Positions 51,157 to 61,382 of a stretch of DNA of 64,000 nucleotides are shown in pieces. Position 1 is the stretch's first letter. Each line of letters opens with the position of its first letter. The notes beneath the pieces are model-generated. The model saw nothing but the letters and a program-made list of their open reading frames with translations, did no database searches and was not told the origin of the DNA. The DNA is from Luteolibacter sp. (GTDB taxonomy: Bacteria; Verrucomicrobiota; Verrucomicrobiia; Verrucomicrobiales; Akkermansiaceae). The stretch is from positions 1 to 64,000 of the forward strand of contig JAUYNL010000053.1 in assembly GCA_030696085.1 (NCBI GenBank), read 5' to 3'. A program made the translations under genes and the position numbers.

Positions 51157-54100
51157 ATGATGTTGCCGTTCTGGATCGTGCGGCCCATGGTTCTAACCGT
51201 CGCCATGCTCAATCGGGATCCCAGCAAGTGGAGAATGCTTTTGATAGCTGGTTTTGTATTTATGGTGGCGGCCGGATTGTTCCTTCGTCAATATTCTGGG
51301 AAGTCCGGTGGAGAATTATCACCGATCAGATCGGTTGAAACCGGATCCCGGGCTCCGACCCAGGGGGGGACGACACAGTACCCGGCCATCGCGGCCCCTG
51401 ACACGGGTTCTTCGCATCAGGATTCGTCTGACCCGATTCCACAACGTCCTTCCTTCCCGGAGCGTCCGCCGGAAGAGATTAAAACTTCGATGCGCGGCGG
51501 GCTTCCTGCCAAACCGTTGGATCGGCTTGATATTCCGGAGACTCTAGCTGAGAGCTGGCCGGACGGACAGCCCGCCACGACGGGCCTGCACCGGCGGGTG
51601 CGAATCGTGAAGACCTCGTTCAAAGCGGAATTCCTCCGTATTGAGGAAAACGTGGATGTAGAGGTTGCCGGCGGCGTGGTGCGGGTGCTTGGAACGACCA
51701 TCCTGAATGCCATGGCGGCGGAACATTTGCTAGCTTCCTCGAAACATGTCGAAAAGCTCTCTGCCCATCGTTTCCGCACTGAGAGGAAACGGACGCCCAA
51801 CTTCGTGCGGGTCCTGGTGGAGGAACCGCTCCTAACGGACTCCCTGCCCGCACTGATCGGGCAATTGAAAGCCCTCGGGATGGATGGGATCGAACCCGAT
51901 TTTGTCATGGAGGCCTGCGGTCAAGCGGGCGACCCTTTGATGGGCGGCGGCCTCGCCTGGCATCTGGATAACGTCGGTTTGTTGCCCGGTCACCGGGCGG
52001 GATCCGATGTCAATGCGACTGAGGCCTGGGACGTGCGGACCGACGCCTCAGCGGTGCTGGTGGCCATCATTGACTCCGGTATAGCGTCCAGCGATCAAGA
52101 GCTTGCTCCCTCCATCCATGTGTTGCCGGGAGAGGCGCTCGGCGACGGCATCGACAATGATGGAAACGGGTATATCGACGATGCGCTGGGATATGATTTC
52201 TATCACGACGATTCGAATCCGGAAGATGAGGCGGGGCACGGCTCGATGTGCGCGGCACTGATCGGCGCGACCGGAAACAATGGACTCGGCTCATCAGGCG
52301 TGGCGTGGCGGGCGTCCATGCTGAACTGCAAGTTTCTTGATAGAAACGGACTTGGATTGCTGTCGGATGCGATTGAGGCGATTGATTATGCGCGCGAGGC
52401 TGGTGCCAGGGTTCTGAACCTGAGTTGGTCCTATGACGGAGATGCGCCATTATTGACCGAAGCGCTGGGTCGCTGCGATTCCGATGGCATCCTCATGGTC
52501 TGCGCCTCGGGAAATTCCGGCGGCGCATCCGCTGTCCCCGCGCCGGCATCCATCCAACTGCCCCACCTCATTGTGGTGGCCGCTTCGACTCCGTCCGATA
52601 CCCTTGCCCCCTTCTCCGTGATCGATCCGGTTCTGGTGGATCTTGTGGCTCCCGGAGTGGATCTTCCTGTCGCGCTATCCCGACAAGTGTGGAATGCCGG
52701 TGAGACTGTGGTTTACGCGACAGGGACAAGCTTTTCCGCGGCCCTTGTGACAGGCGGCCTTGCTCTCGACCTCGCCGAGTTTCCTCATGATTCGGCGAGC
52801 ACAGTGATTCGGCGGATGCTCGAAACGGTGGACCCCATCGCCGGGGGACGCGCGGCCTTGTCGAGTGGCGGGCGGCTTAATCTTGGGAGGATGCTCGGAA
52901 CTCAAAGCATGGCCGTTCCGCATGATGTATTTGCGCAGCGCCTCATGCTGAGCGACGCGGCAGGGACTTGGACGGGAAGAAACGACGGTGCTGGGACCGA
53001 AACGATCGATTTGAACCTAGGGTTCCCGTCCGCACCACAGAGAACCGTGTGGTTTGATTGGACGTCCCCTTTCGACGGACTGCTCAGAATCAGCATGCGG
53101 ACAGGGGATGCGACACCCGCCACTCTGAACGTATTTTCAAACACGAATGATCTGCCCGCAAGCCGGGTCGCGAATTCGACGACCGGTCAAACCCTTGAAA
53201 TTTCCGTCGTTGCCGGGCAGAAGCTGCTTTGGATGGTCGATTCCAACATGCCGATCACCAAGGATCTCACGGTGTCTTGGCAGCTTCCACCGGGCAACGA
53301 TACTTGGCAGGGCGCGCAACTCGTGTCGGGCCTTCCACTCACCATTTCCGGAAACTCGCTTGGCACCACCGTTGAGAATTTCGAGATCAGTCAACCCCAT
53401 TACCGCTGGTTGCCACAGGGCAGTCTGTGGTGGAAATGGACACCGGGTGTCGCAGGGGATGTCTTCGTTCCGTCCCCATCCAGCCATCTGGTTCTCATAC
53501 TTCCGCTTTCCCATGGGGCACCGTCGTTTCCACTGAGCTATGACTACGGCGTGTTTGGCGGGCGTTACCACACCGTGGCGGCCGACAAGACCTATGCAAT
53601 CCTGGTGATCCCCTTGACTCCAGCTGCCGCGGGTCCGTTCACCGTGGCCATCACGGGGATCGGGGATATCGCCATCCTCAATCATCCGTCCGACGTGTCC
53701 ACACTCCCGGGGGAAACCGTGGAACTCGAAGTGCAGGTCGCGACTTCCAGCTATCCCGCGTATCAATGGTTCAAGGACGGAGAGCCGATTCCATTCGCCA
53801 ACAGCCCGACGCTGAAACACAGTCCCGTGACCGCGCAGAGCTTCGGCAGTTACCATGTCACCGCTTCCAGTCTCACCACCACTGTGACCTCAGATCCGGC
53901 GGTGGTTTCTCCCCGCTTTGAAGTGCCCCGTCTCGTCGGGCAAACTCCGCTCCGCTCGGTGGTTCTCGGCCAATCCGTCGATTTGAGCGCCACGTTTCGA
54001 AGCGCGACGGAGGTGACCTACGCCTGGAGGAAGGACGGCCACGGTATCGCTGATGAGGTTTCACCTTCCTTTGTCATCAACTCCTGCTTGTTGGCAGACG

Positions 54101-57100
54101 CGGGCACCTACACGCTGACCGCGACAAATCCGGCGGGATCAAGTGTCGCGACATTCCAGGTGAACGTATTCGAAACCCCGTGGAACGGATGGGTCAACCG
54201 CACCCCGGCAACCATTGGCAGGGGTGCGATTATGGATGTGGACCTGAGCGGAAACATCGCGAACGCCTTCACCTCCACCGAATGGCTCCAGTCCGCGGAT
54301 GGCGGGCAAAGTTGGACGTCCACACCTCTGCCTTCGAATTTCATCGCGAGCGCTTGTACCACCGACTCGAATGGCACCGCATTGGTCTCAGGAGGCGTCT
54401 TCACCACCTTTTCAGCGTATTACTCCACTGGAATCTGGCGGAAGTCCCCGGGAGCCGGATGGCAGAAACTCCAGCCGATTCTCACGCTTCCGGATGGATC
54501 CGAAACAGCCGTCAGTGATCTTACCGACCTCACGTTTTTTGACGGCGAGTGGTGGGGACTGTTCTACACCAACTACGCTTACCAGGCGGTCCGCTCCGCC
54601 GATGGAATCAACTGGACGCCTCTGAGCGATCCCGCAAATCCAAGTGTCCTGATGAGAGCCAGTGAGATGTTCCGGTATGAGGATCGTTTGGCGATTTCCT
54701 ACTGGATTTCTTCTTCAAAACAAACGGTCCAGCTCCGTTCACCCGGCGGTGGAGTCAAGATTCTAAACTTTCTGGGCAATGATGTGAGACGCATCACCAG
54801 AATCGGCGACGCCAGTTACTCTCCACACCTCACGTCGACCCTCAGGATTTTGGATAGCCAGAGCGCACCAACAACGATTCCCATTACGAACCTGTATCCC
54901 TCCACCGGCTTCGCCGAAGGAATCAAGGATGGAGCTTTATTTTACGCTCTCCAGGACGGTGATTCCCACTCCACCGCGATCGGAGCGGGAACCCTCTGGT
55001 TCGGTGTTCACGAACAAACGGCGAGTTCCAAATCGATCGGTTTCTCGTGCTTCGCCAAGAGCGGATCCCAGTGGCTCGTGGGATACCCGGATGGCAAATT
55101 GTGGGCGGGTTCGGATCTGACGAAGATGCCGACGTGGAGATCGGATTCCAACGGCAACTCCAAACTGAAGGCCTATGAAAACGAATTTCTGCTCGGAAAG
55201 TATCACTCGTCGGATGGAGCCAGTTGGCAGCCTCTCGGGGCTGCCGCCGGGTCCTCAAACCCCGTTAGTCCGCTTGGGCAGGCAGAACACCGGTTTATGC
55301 ACTCGATCCGTCAGGGAGATTCCGGAAGTCCAATACGGGAATTCATGATGAATTCGATGTATCCGAGTGCCGAAGGGCCGACCACTTTAGTCGACTTCCA
55401 GAGCGTTTATTGGTCCGGTGAGGACAGCCTCCTAAGGTCCACGAACACGAATGGTGGAATTGTTCTGGATATCATTCGAAATCAACCTCCCGGACTCCTT
55501 GTCGAGGATATCGACCTTGGCGTGATAGTGCGGCAAATCAACTTCGCAAAGCAGATCAATGGCCGCTGGTTTCTCAGCGGCACAAAGGACTTCCCATACC
55601 AGCCATTTTTTTACACCTCCACCAATGGTCGGGATTGGCAGAATTTCGTGTTACCTGTCGGCTGCGTGATCGGGGAAATGGACGGTGCCGTCATAGCGAT
55701 CGAAAACTCCGCCCGTGGCTATTTTTCCACGACGGGAGCGAGTTGGACTCCATTCACGCCGCTGGGTCTGCCTCCTGTGAACTCGGGTAATGAGCCTGCC
55801 GTCCCGAGTGCGATCGTCTCGTATCGCGGCAACTTTATTTTGCAGTATCCGCTCCCATATCAGGCGCAAGTTGGCGGGGCCCTGTATTCCAGTGCCGATG
55901 GTGTTTCATGGGCCCTGAGTTCCGCGCCGCTGCCGGTCGATTCGCTTCACGAAAACCGGAACACCCTGCTTGCGGTGACCCCGTCCGGCGTGATCCTGCA
56001 ACCGGGCGGGGAGGTCGATTCCGGGCCGTCGGTTTTCTTGCCGGAAAGCCAGCAGGCCGTCACGGTTCCACGCAATCAGGGATTCAAATACGAGGTCACT
56101 GCGGCCGATCCGGATGGCGATCTTGTGAGCGTGGAATGTTATCTGGATGGTGCTCCCATCGCCTCGTCCGCCGCCACGCCGTTTATTTTTTTGGTCAGTC
56201 CGAATATTCCAGGCGTCCATGCCATTGAGTTCGTCGCCCGTGATTCGGCGGGCCGCACGTCACGGGTGACATCCACGCTGACGATGCTGCAGGGCGGAGT
56301 GACTGAGGCGACGGCTTTGGTTATCGACATGGACCTTTCGAAAGCGGTCTTTTTTAAGGGAGATTACTACCGAATCCACACAACGTGGCAAACCTCCCAA
56401 GCTGCCGCGTGCGTCTGGGAAGGCGGCGACCGCTGGAGACCCGTGACACCCGCGGAATTCAAACCGCTCGCCCTCGTGGCGAATTCCGAGGCGATTGTCG
56501 CATCGACTTTGGAGGGGATTCTCGTCAGCCGGGACGGGGTGAATTGGATTCACTTCGGTGGATTTAAAACGACCAATCAGACGGCACCGGTTCTGGGAGT
56601 GAGGGATGGCCTGATTTATGCAAGCGATCTGGCGGCGAACTGGGTCTCTCAAGATGGGTTCTCGTGGTCTTTTTCCGAAGAAATGGGGCCTCCATTTTAT
56701 ACCACTTCCACTGGAACCATTACATGGGTGGATTCGGAATATGGGCTCAGCTATCAGGCCGGGGAGGGCAAGGTGACTTATGACGGTGGTTTGACCTGGA
56801 TCAAGCTTCCTGGAAACCTTGTCTCCTCGGGCGTCGTCGTTTCCATTGAGAATGGTTTCCTGATCAGATCCGGAGGAGGCCAAAGCAGTGACGGAATCTA
56901 CAGAATGTTGAGAGGAGAGCTTTCACTCACCCGAATCGAGCATGAGAATTCTTGGCCACCAAAGCTTTACATCGCCAAGGTCGATGGTGTGACCTTTACT
57001 GGCAAAGCGGGTGCCTTTTTGAGGACGACCGTCGATGGTATCAGTTTCACTGACCACACGCCCCCGCCAAACGAGAATTATGTGTCAATGCGCCGCTTCG

Positions 57101-59430
57101 GAGGCGAGTGGATTGCCGCTTCAAGTGACATGATCTGTGCCTCGGGAGATCTTCGGGCATGGCGGGTTCTCGTCGATTTCCGCAGCTTTGGATATACCAG
57201 CGGAGATTTCTCGAGTTACTATCTTACGAGTTCGATGTATGGGCTTGATGGCATTCTCTTTGAACATCCCAGGCTTCCCACCAAAGGATTTCTCTTAGAG
57301 CCTGATTTTTCGATCACTCAGATTTCCACAGCTTCGCCTACCACGTTTGTTTACCCGCCTGACGCCCAAACCGGAGGGCTCCGATTCAAGGGCCGGATCA
57401 TTGCGCTTTCAACATGGTATTTCACTAGGTCGATCGGCGCTACGACATGGGAGCAGGCACCGCTTTATCCCTCGGAAGGATTTATCCCGCCCTATCAGCA
57501 CGCTTGGCCGACCACCGGCAGTGATCGATATCAATCCGCGAGTTTTTTTGCAGCGACGGCCGGGCGGGTCCTGATGTTGAAGCCCGATATTTTCAATGTT
57601 CCGCTCAATTATGTGTTCACCACCGATGACGGCCGTTCATTCACCGTGCACAACTGGGCCGGCCCCATTCCACTTCCCGAGGTGACGGGATTGTCCGCAT
57701 CCGCCGATGGATTTCTGGCTTCGGCGACGAACGGGCGGGTGTTGCGATCGGCGGATGGATTGAATTGGACGGTTCACGAGGTTTCGCCGTCCCTAAGCAT
57801 CACCAGCATCCTACATTTCAATGGCAAGTGGTGCGCCGCGGGCAAACAAGGAACGCAAGCCGAAGTATGGACGTCTCCGGACGGCGTGGCCTGGAGCCGA
57901 TCATACAGTGAGATCGGCGCGGGGAATTTCTCATCCACCACGTTTCGACCGGCGTTTGTGGCTCATGGGATCGCCCGGATGCATGCCGGTTCGTTTAGCT
58001 GGCTGCGTTCCAGTGATGGTGTCACATGGCAACGTGATGATGTATGGCGGTTGACCGGATACGAACCTCAAGGGGAGCATCCACAGGGAATTTTCTGCCG
58101 GTATCCATCCAACAAATCCTTCGTAATCATCGATCCCGAAGCCGGGACGCTTGTGAGGAAGATCGACACCGGCAGCGTGTGGGTTAGATGGTTGAGTGGC
58201 TGGCCTTTCCTCTACTCGCCTGGACGTCTCGTGGAGTGGGCTGAAAGCGACCCTCGACTCACGGAAATCACCTGTAATTCCGGGGTTTTTGGCGTCGGCG
58301 ACTATCTGAAGATCCGCTTGTCTGCGGCGGAACTGGCTGATCCCACCGCGGGCGTTCGGTTTCTCCTGACCACGGATCAAAAGCTGGGGAACGAAGACGA
58401 TGTTGTGCTGGCTTCCACGGCATGGAGCAGCGGCGAGCTATTGGAAGATGGTGGCCGCCGATTTTCCGTTCCTCTGCCGACTTCCAGCAATCCCGGGAAA
58501 TTCAGGGTGGCTGCGCGCCTGGAGCTCTCTGAAGGTGCAAGCGATAATGGCTTGCAGAACAACCAGATCGTGACGGATGACCTCCTAGTTGAAATTCCAG
58601 GATACGAACTCCGATTGACCACCATCGGCGAGGGAAGTGTGAACGCGGATGATCCGAGAATTCTCTATCCGCAGGGTGCGCGGCTGCAACTTGAGGCAGT
58701 CCCGCGCAATGGTTTCACCTTCCGCAGTTGGAGTGGATCCCTGATCTCCGCGGAAGCCGCCATTTCCGTCATGATGGAGGAAGATAAACAGCTTTTGGTC
58801 ACCTTCACTCCGGGTCATCGGGTTGTCACCAAAGTGATCGGCCTTGGATCAATCGGCGGTGCGTCCGGCACGAGGGTTTTGCTTCCGGGTGAATCGGTCC
58901 AACTTTCGCAAAACCCGGCGTCAGGATGGAAATTCGACGGCTGGCTGATTGATGGCGTTCCCCAGGCAGGAGAAACGGTTTCCCTACAACCCACCGGAGA
59001 TGCGTTGATCGAAGCGGTGTTTGTCCCGGACTGGTCGGCTTTACGGGGGCGTGCATTCCAAGGCGCGTCGGCAGGGACCGATCGTTCGTGGTCCGGTGAT
59101 CCCGATGGAGATGGATTGACGAACTGGCAGGAGTTGCTGCTTTCGAGTGATCCGACCATTTCCGGATCCTTGGAACGCCTGGTTGAGAAAAAATCCGACC
59201 AGATGCGTCTCGTCTTTTCCCGACCGCAAGGGCCGTCGGGGATCCCATGGATCAGGCCGGAGTTCAGTGAAAATCTGGCGGACTGGGGCATTGCGGACGC
59301 CTTGCGACTGACGGAACGAGTGTTGAGTGCCCGCGACGGTATGGAAACGGTGGAAATCACCTTGCCAATCCGCGCCGGGGCGAGCGGGTTTTTCCGTCTG
59401 CGCATGGCGGCCCCGCCCACATCTCCGTGA
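51157..59430 (+). CDS. Giant surface-exposed subtilisin-like (S8) protease with Ig-like and propeller-like repeats
   Basis: The 2757-codon frame starts with a membrane-anchor or signal segment (MLLIAGFVFMVAAGLFL). A propeptide-like part (to about 270) precedes an S8 peptidase domain. The triad is visible: D306 in AIIDSG, H361 in GHGSM, S525 in GTSFSAA, and Asn in ASGNSGG. Two Ig-like domains follow (about 840-1010). Then come two long stretches of S-x-DG-x-x-W repeats (about 1010-1625 and 1710-2360) that resemble BNR/propeller blades, separated by an Ig-like domain (about 1635-1710). The end has a CARDB-like domain, two InlB-type repeats (about 2483-2620), a calcium-type DPDGDGLTNWQELL and a closing beta domain. 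Starts at 51187 or 51208 are alternatives. Substrate unknown; adhesion or polymer breakdown is possible. Confidence 0.82.
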   Translation: MMLPFWIVRPMVLTVAMLNRDPSKWRMLLIAGFVFMVAAGLFLRQYSGKSGGELSPIRSVETGSRAPTQGGTTQYPAIAAPDTGSSHQDSSDPIPQRPSFPERPPEEIKTSMRGGLPAKPLDRLDIPETLAESWPDGQPATTGLHRRVRIVKTSFKAEFLRIEENVDVEVAGGVVRVLGTTILNAMAAEHLLASSKHVEKLSAHRFRTERKRTPNFVRVLVEEPLLTDSLPALIGQLKALGMDGIEPDFVMEACGQAGDPLMGGGLAWHLDNVGLLPGHRAGSDVNATEAWDVRTDASAVLVAIIDSGIASSDQELAPSIHVLPGEALGDGIDNDGNGYIDDALGYDFYHDDSNPEDEAGHGSMCAALIGATGNNGLGSSGVAWRASMLNCKFLDRNGLGLLSDAIEAIDYAREAGARVLNLSWSYDGDAPLLTEALGRCDSDGILMVCASGNSGGASAVPAPASIQLPHLIVVAASTPSDTLAPFSVIDPVLVDLVAPGVDLPVALSRQVWNAGETVVYATGTSFSAALVTGGLALDLAEFPHDSASTVIRRMLETVDPIAGGRAALSSGGRLNLGRMLGTQSMAVPHDVFAQRLMLSDAAGTWTGRNDGAGTETIDLNLGFPSAPQRTVWFDWTSPFDGLLRISMRTGDATPATLNVFSNTNDLPASRVANSTTGQTLEISVVAGQKLLWMVDSNMPITKDLTVSWQLPPGNDTWQGAQLVSGLPLTISGNSLGTTVENFEISQPHYRWLPQGSLWWKWTPGVAGDVFVPSPSSHLVLILPLSHGAPSFPLSYDYGVFGGRYHTVAADKTYAILVIPLTPAAAGPFTVAITGIGDIAILNHPSDVSTLPGETVELEVQVATSSYPAYQWFKDGEPIPFANSPTLKHSPVTAQSFGSYHVTASSLTTTVTSDPAVVSPRFEVPRLVGQTPLRSVVLGQSVDLSATFRSATEVTYAWRKDGHGIADEVSPSFVINSCLLADAGTYTLTATNPAGSSVATFQVNVFETPWNGWVNRTPATIGRGAIMDVDLSGNIANAFTSTEWLQSADGGQSWTSTPLPSNFIASACTTDSNGTALVSGGVFTTFSAYYSTGIWRKSPGAGWQKLQPILTLPDGSETAVSDLTDLTFFDGEWWGLFYTNYAYQAVRSADGINWTPLSDPANPSVLMRASEMFRYEDRLAISYWISSSKQTVQLRSPGGGVKILNFLGNDVRRITRIGDASYSPHLTSTLRILDSQSAPTTIPITNLYPSTGFAEGIKDGALFYALQDGDSHSTAIGAGTLWFGVHEQTASSKSIGFSCFAKSGSQWLVGYPDGKLWAGSDLTKMPTWRSDSNGNSKLKAYENEFLLGKYHSSDGASWQPLGAAAGSSNPVSPLGQAEHRFMHSIRQGDSGSPIREFMMNSMYPSAEGPTTLVDFQSVYWSGEDSLLRSTNTNGGIVLDIIRNQPPGLLVEDIDLGVIVRQINFAKQINGRWFLSGTKDFPYQPFFYTSTNGRDWQNFVLPVGCVIGEMDGAVIAIENSARGYFSTTGASWTPFTPLGLPPVNSGNEPAVPSAIVSYRGNFILQYPLPYQAQVGGALYSSADGVSWALSSAPLPVDSLHENRNTLLAVTPSGVILQPGGEVDSGPSVFLPESQQAVTVPRNQGFKYEVTAADPDGDLVSVECYLDGAPIASSAATPFIFLVSPNIPGVHAIEFVARDSAGRTSRVTSTLTMLQGGVTEATALVIDMDLSKAVFFKGDYYRIHTTWQTSQAAACVWEGGDRWRPVTPAEFKPLALVANSEAIVASTLEGILVSRDGVNWIHFGGFKTTNQTAPVLGVRDGLIYASDLAANWVSQDGFSWSFSEEMGPPFYTTSTGTITWVDSEYGLSYQAGEGKVTYDGGLTWIKLPGNLVSSGVVVSIENGFLIRSGGGQSSDGIYRMLRGELSLTRIEHENSWPPKLYIAKVDGVTFTGKAGAFLRTTVDGISFTDHTPPPNENYVSMRRFGGEWIAASSDMICASGDLRAWRVLVDFRSFGYTSGDFSSYYLTSSMYGLDGILFEHPRLPTKGFLLEPDFSITQISTASPTTFVYPPDAQTGGLRFKGRIIALSTWYFTRSIGATTWEQAPLYPSEGFIPPYQHAWPTTGSDRYQSASFFAATAGRVLMLKPDIFNVPLNYVFTTDDGRSFTVHNWAGPIPLPEVTGLSASADGFLASATNGRVLRSADGLNWTVHEVSPSLSITSILHFNGKWCAAGKQGTQAEVWTSPDGVAWSRSYSEIGAGNFSSTTFRPAFVAHGIARMHAGSFSWLRSSDGVTWQRDDVWRLTGYEPQGEHPQGIFCRYPSNKSFVIIDPEAGTLVRKIDTGSVWVRWLSGWPFLYSPGRLVEWAESDPRLTEITCNSGVFGVGDYLKIRLSAAELADPTAGVRFLLTTDQKLGNEDDVVLASTAWSSGELLEDGGRRFSVPLPTSSNPGKFRVAARLELSEGASDNGLQNNQIVTDDLLVEIPGYELRLTTIGEGSVNADDPRILYPQGARLQLEAVPRNGFTFRSWSGSLISAEAAISVMMEEDKQLLVTFTPGHRVVTKVIGLGSIGGASGTRVLLPGESVQLSQNPASGWKFDGWLIDGVPQAGETVSLQPTGDALIEAVFVPDWSALRGRAFQGASAGTDRSWSGDPDGDGLTNWQELLLSSDPTISGSLERLVEKKSDQMRLVFSRPQGPSGIPWIRPEFSENLADWGIADALRLTERVLSARDGMETVEITLPIRAGASGFFRLRMAAPPTSP

Positions 59431-59474
59431 AACCCGTCCTGCCGGGTGGTGAACCACGTTTTTTCACAAACGGC

Positions 59475-59503
59475 TTGAGACGGGGCGGGTCTGCCGCCAG
59501 ATT
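59475..59503 (+). promoter_or_regulatory. Predicted nuoB promoter
   Basis: TTGAGA and CAGATT are 17 bp apart, 20 nt before the nuoB ATG. It is a weak match but lies in the short gap after the giant gene. Confidence 0.3.
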
Positions 59504-59523
59504 CCGGCGCACACGCCGCCACC

Positions 59524-60060
59524 ATGGTCAGCCCTTCAACCAACTCCCTGCACACGGCCTACGATTCGAGGATCGAGGGCAATGTGATCATCACCCGCGT
59601 GGATGCCGCCATCAATTGGATGCGGAAAAACTCGCTGTGGCCGATGCCGATGGGGCTGGCCTGCTGTGCGATCGAGCTGATGGCCACCGCATCGAGTCGC
59701 TTTGATATTTCGCGCTTTGGGATGGAGGTGATGCGTTTTTCGCCGCGCCAGGCGGATGTGCTGATCGTTTCCGGCACGGTGACCTACAAGATGGCGATGG
59801 CGGTGAAGCGGATCTGGGACCAGATGCCGGAGCCGAAATGGTGCGTGGCGATGGGTGCCTGCGCGTCGAGCGGCGGGATGTACCGCAGTTACGCGGTGCT
59901 TCAGGGAATCGACCTGCTGATCCCGGTGGATGTGTACATTTCCGGTTGCCCGCCGCGGCCCGAGGCCCTGATCGAGGGGCTGATGCAGCTACAGAAGAAG
60001 ATCGAGGGCGAGGAGTCCACGATGGCGCAAAAAAAGGTTTATTTCGACGGGGAGTCCTGA
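59524..60060 (+). CDS. nuoB: NADH-quinone oxidoreductase subunit B
   Basis: NuoB carries cluster N2, the last iron-sulfur centre before quinone in complex I. The 178-residue protein has the cluster Cys residues in [22 protein letters not shown] and [14 protein letters not shown]. The conserved [20 protein letters not shown] is complete. The C-terminus ([18 protein letters not shown]) is longer than in short forms. nuoA is not found upstream, where the giant protease gene ends. nuoC follows after 13 bp. Confidence 0.95.
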   Translation: MVSPSTNSLHTAYDSRIEGNVIITRVDAAINWMRKNSLWPMPMGLACCAIELMATASSRFDISRFGMEVMRFSPRQADVLIVSGTVTYKMAMAVKRIWDQMPEPKWCVAMGACASSGGMYRSYAVLQGIDLLIPVDVYISGCPPRPEALIEGLMQLQKKIEGEESTMAQKKVYFDGES

Positions 60061-60073
60061 AATTTCACCAGCC

Positions 60074-60643
60074 ATGTCAGCCGCATCCGATGTGACCAAG
60101 CTCCGCGATTCGTTTGGAGAAAGAATTTTGAAAACCGTGGAATTCCGCGGCGAGCAGACGGTGATCGCCGAGCTCGGCGCGCTGCACGAGCTGCTGGCGA
60201 AGTGCCGGAACGAGCTCGGGTACGAGATGGTTCTGGATGTTTCCAGCGTCGATCAATTCGGTGAGCATCCGCGCTTTGAGATCGTTTATGAAATCGCGAC
60301 CGTGGATGACTCGAAGCGCCTGCGAGTGAAGGCGAAAGTGGCTGAAGACCAGGATGTCCCGAGTGCCACCGACATCTGGCCGGGGGCCGATTGGCACGAA
60401 CGCGAAGTTTATGACTTGATGGGCATTCCGTTTTCCGGGCACCCGAATCTCAAGCGCATCCTGATGTGGGAGGGCTATCCGTTTTTCCCGCTGCGCAAGG
60501 ATTTCCCGCTGGCCGGCCGACCGTCGGAAATGCCGGATGTGGCGTCCAGTGGAGTAGCTCCGCTGGAAGGCGGCCCTTTCGTGACCTGTGCAGGTGGAGA
60601 GGACACGGTCCGCCGCGAACCGCGCGCGCATGTCGTCGAGTGA
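60074..60643 (+). CDS. nuoC: NADH-quinone oxidoreductase subunit C
   Basis: NuoC is a 30-kDa-type subunit of the peripheral arm of complex I. Its 189 residues include LGYEMVLDVSSVDQFGEHPR, IWPGADWHEREVYDLMGIPF and SGHPNLKRILMWEGYPFFPL followed by RKDFPL, the family signatures. A short tail of about 30 residues after RPSEMPD is not conserved (EGGPFVTCAGGEDTVRREPR). nuoD would be expected next but a rhomboid gene starts 7 bp later, so the nuo operon is split and the remaining subunits must lie elsewhere. Confidence 0.95.
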   Translation: MSAASDVTKLRDSFGERILKTVEFRGEQTVIAELGALHELLAKCRNELGYEMVLDVSSVDQFGEHPRFEIVYEIATVDDSKRLRVKAKVAEDQDVPSATDIWPGADWHEREVYDLMGIPFSGHPNLKRILMWEGYPFFPLRKDFPLAGRPSEMPDVASSGVAPLEGGPFVTCAGGEDTVRREPRAHVVE

Positions 60644-60649
60644 GCGGCC

Positions 60650-61375
60650 ATGGATACTTCCGGTAGTCCGTTTTCCAATGCCGGGAGACATCTGCGGCGC
60701 ATTCTGTATTCCCCGGCATCGTGGTTGTGGGTGGTGGTGGTCATGGCCATCCAAATCCGGGTGGCGGCGCGGGGAGGCCCGGAGGATCTCGGATGGTGCT
60801 TTGAAAATTTCGGCTTGAGCCGGGACGGCCTGCGAGCCGGAAAGATCTGGCAGATTGGCAGTTATGGATTGCTGCATGGCGCATGGTGGCATGCGGCCTT
60901 GAATGGTTTGATCGTGCTGGTAATCGGCTCGCGGGTCGAACACATGGCAGGGCGGCCGGCATTGATGCGGACTATGGCTGCGGGTGTGCTGGCGGGCGGC
61001 CTCTGCCATGTGTGGTTTGGCGCGGGCCTGCTGGTGGGATTGTCGGGCGGCTGCCTTGCGCTTTTGTTGCTGCTCACCACGCTCTCGCCGCAGTCGAGGA
61101 TGTTTCCGCTGCCCGTTTCCGGAAAAAGCCTTGGGTTTGGAATTCTGGCCGCCGCGTTGATCCTCGCCCTGATGAATCCGGATCTCGATCTGCCGGGGTT
61201 TTCCGCAGCCGGGCGGGCACTTGTCGATCAAGGCATGGGCTCGTGGTTTCAAATCGGCCACGCCTGCCATTTCGGCGGCGGCTTGGCGGGCTGGCTCTAT
61301 GGCCGCTGGATGCTGCGGCCGCGGGTGACCCTCGATAGCCTCCGCCGTGACCGGGCACGACGTGAGGCGGAGTGA
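60650..61375 (+). CDS. Rhomboid-family intramembrane serine protease
   Basis: A 241-residue membrane protein with about six helices. The rhomboid HxxxxHxxxN-type loop is present as HGAWWHAALNGL, the catalytic Ser in LVGLSGGCLALL (GxSG) and the catalytic His in GHACHFGGGLAG. All residues of the Ser-His dyad are therefore present. Rhomboids cut membrane-spanning substrates within the bilayer. The Asp/Arg-rich tail (LDSLRRDRARREAE) is cytoplasmic. It starts 7 bp after nuoC and may be cotranscribed with nuoBC. The substrate is unknown; the anchored giant protease next door is one speculative candidate. Confidence 0.87.
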   Translation: MDTSGSPFSNAGRHLRRILYSPASWLWVVVVMAIQIRVAARGGPEDLGWCFENFGLSRDGLRAGKIWQIGSYGLLHGAWWHAALNGLIVLVIGSRVEHMAGRPALMRTMAAGVLAGGLCHVWFGAGLLVGLSGGCLALLLLLTTLSPQSRMFPLPVSGKSLGFGILAAALILALMNPDLDLPGFSAAGRALVDQGMGSWFQIGHACHFGGGLAGWLYGRWMLRPRVTLDSLRRDRARREAE

Positions 61376-61382
61376 TGGGATT

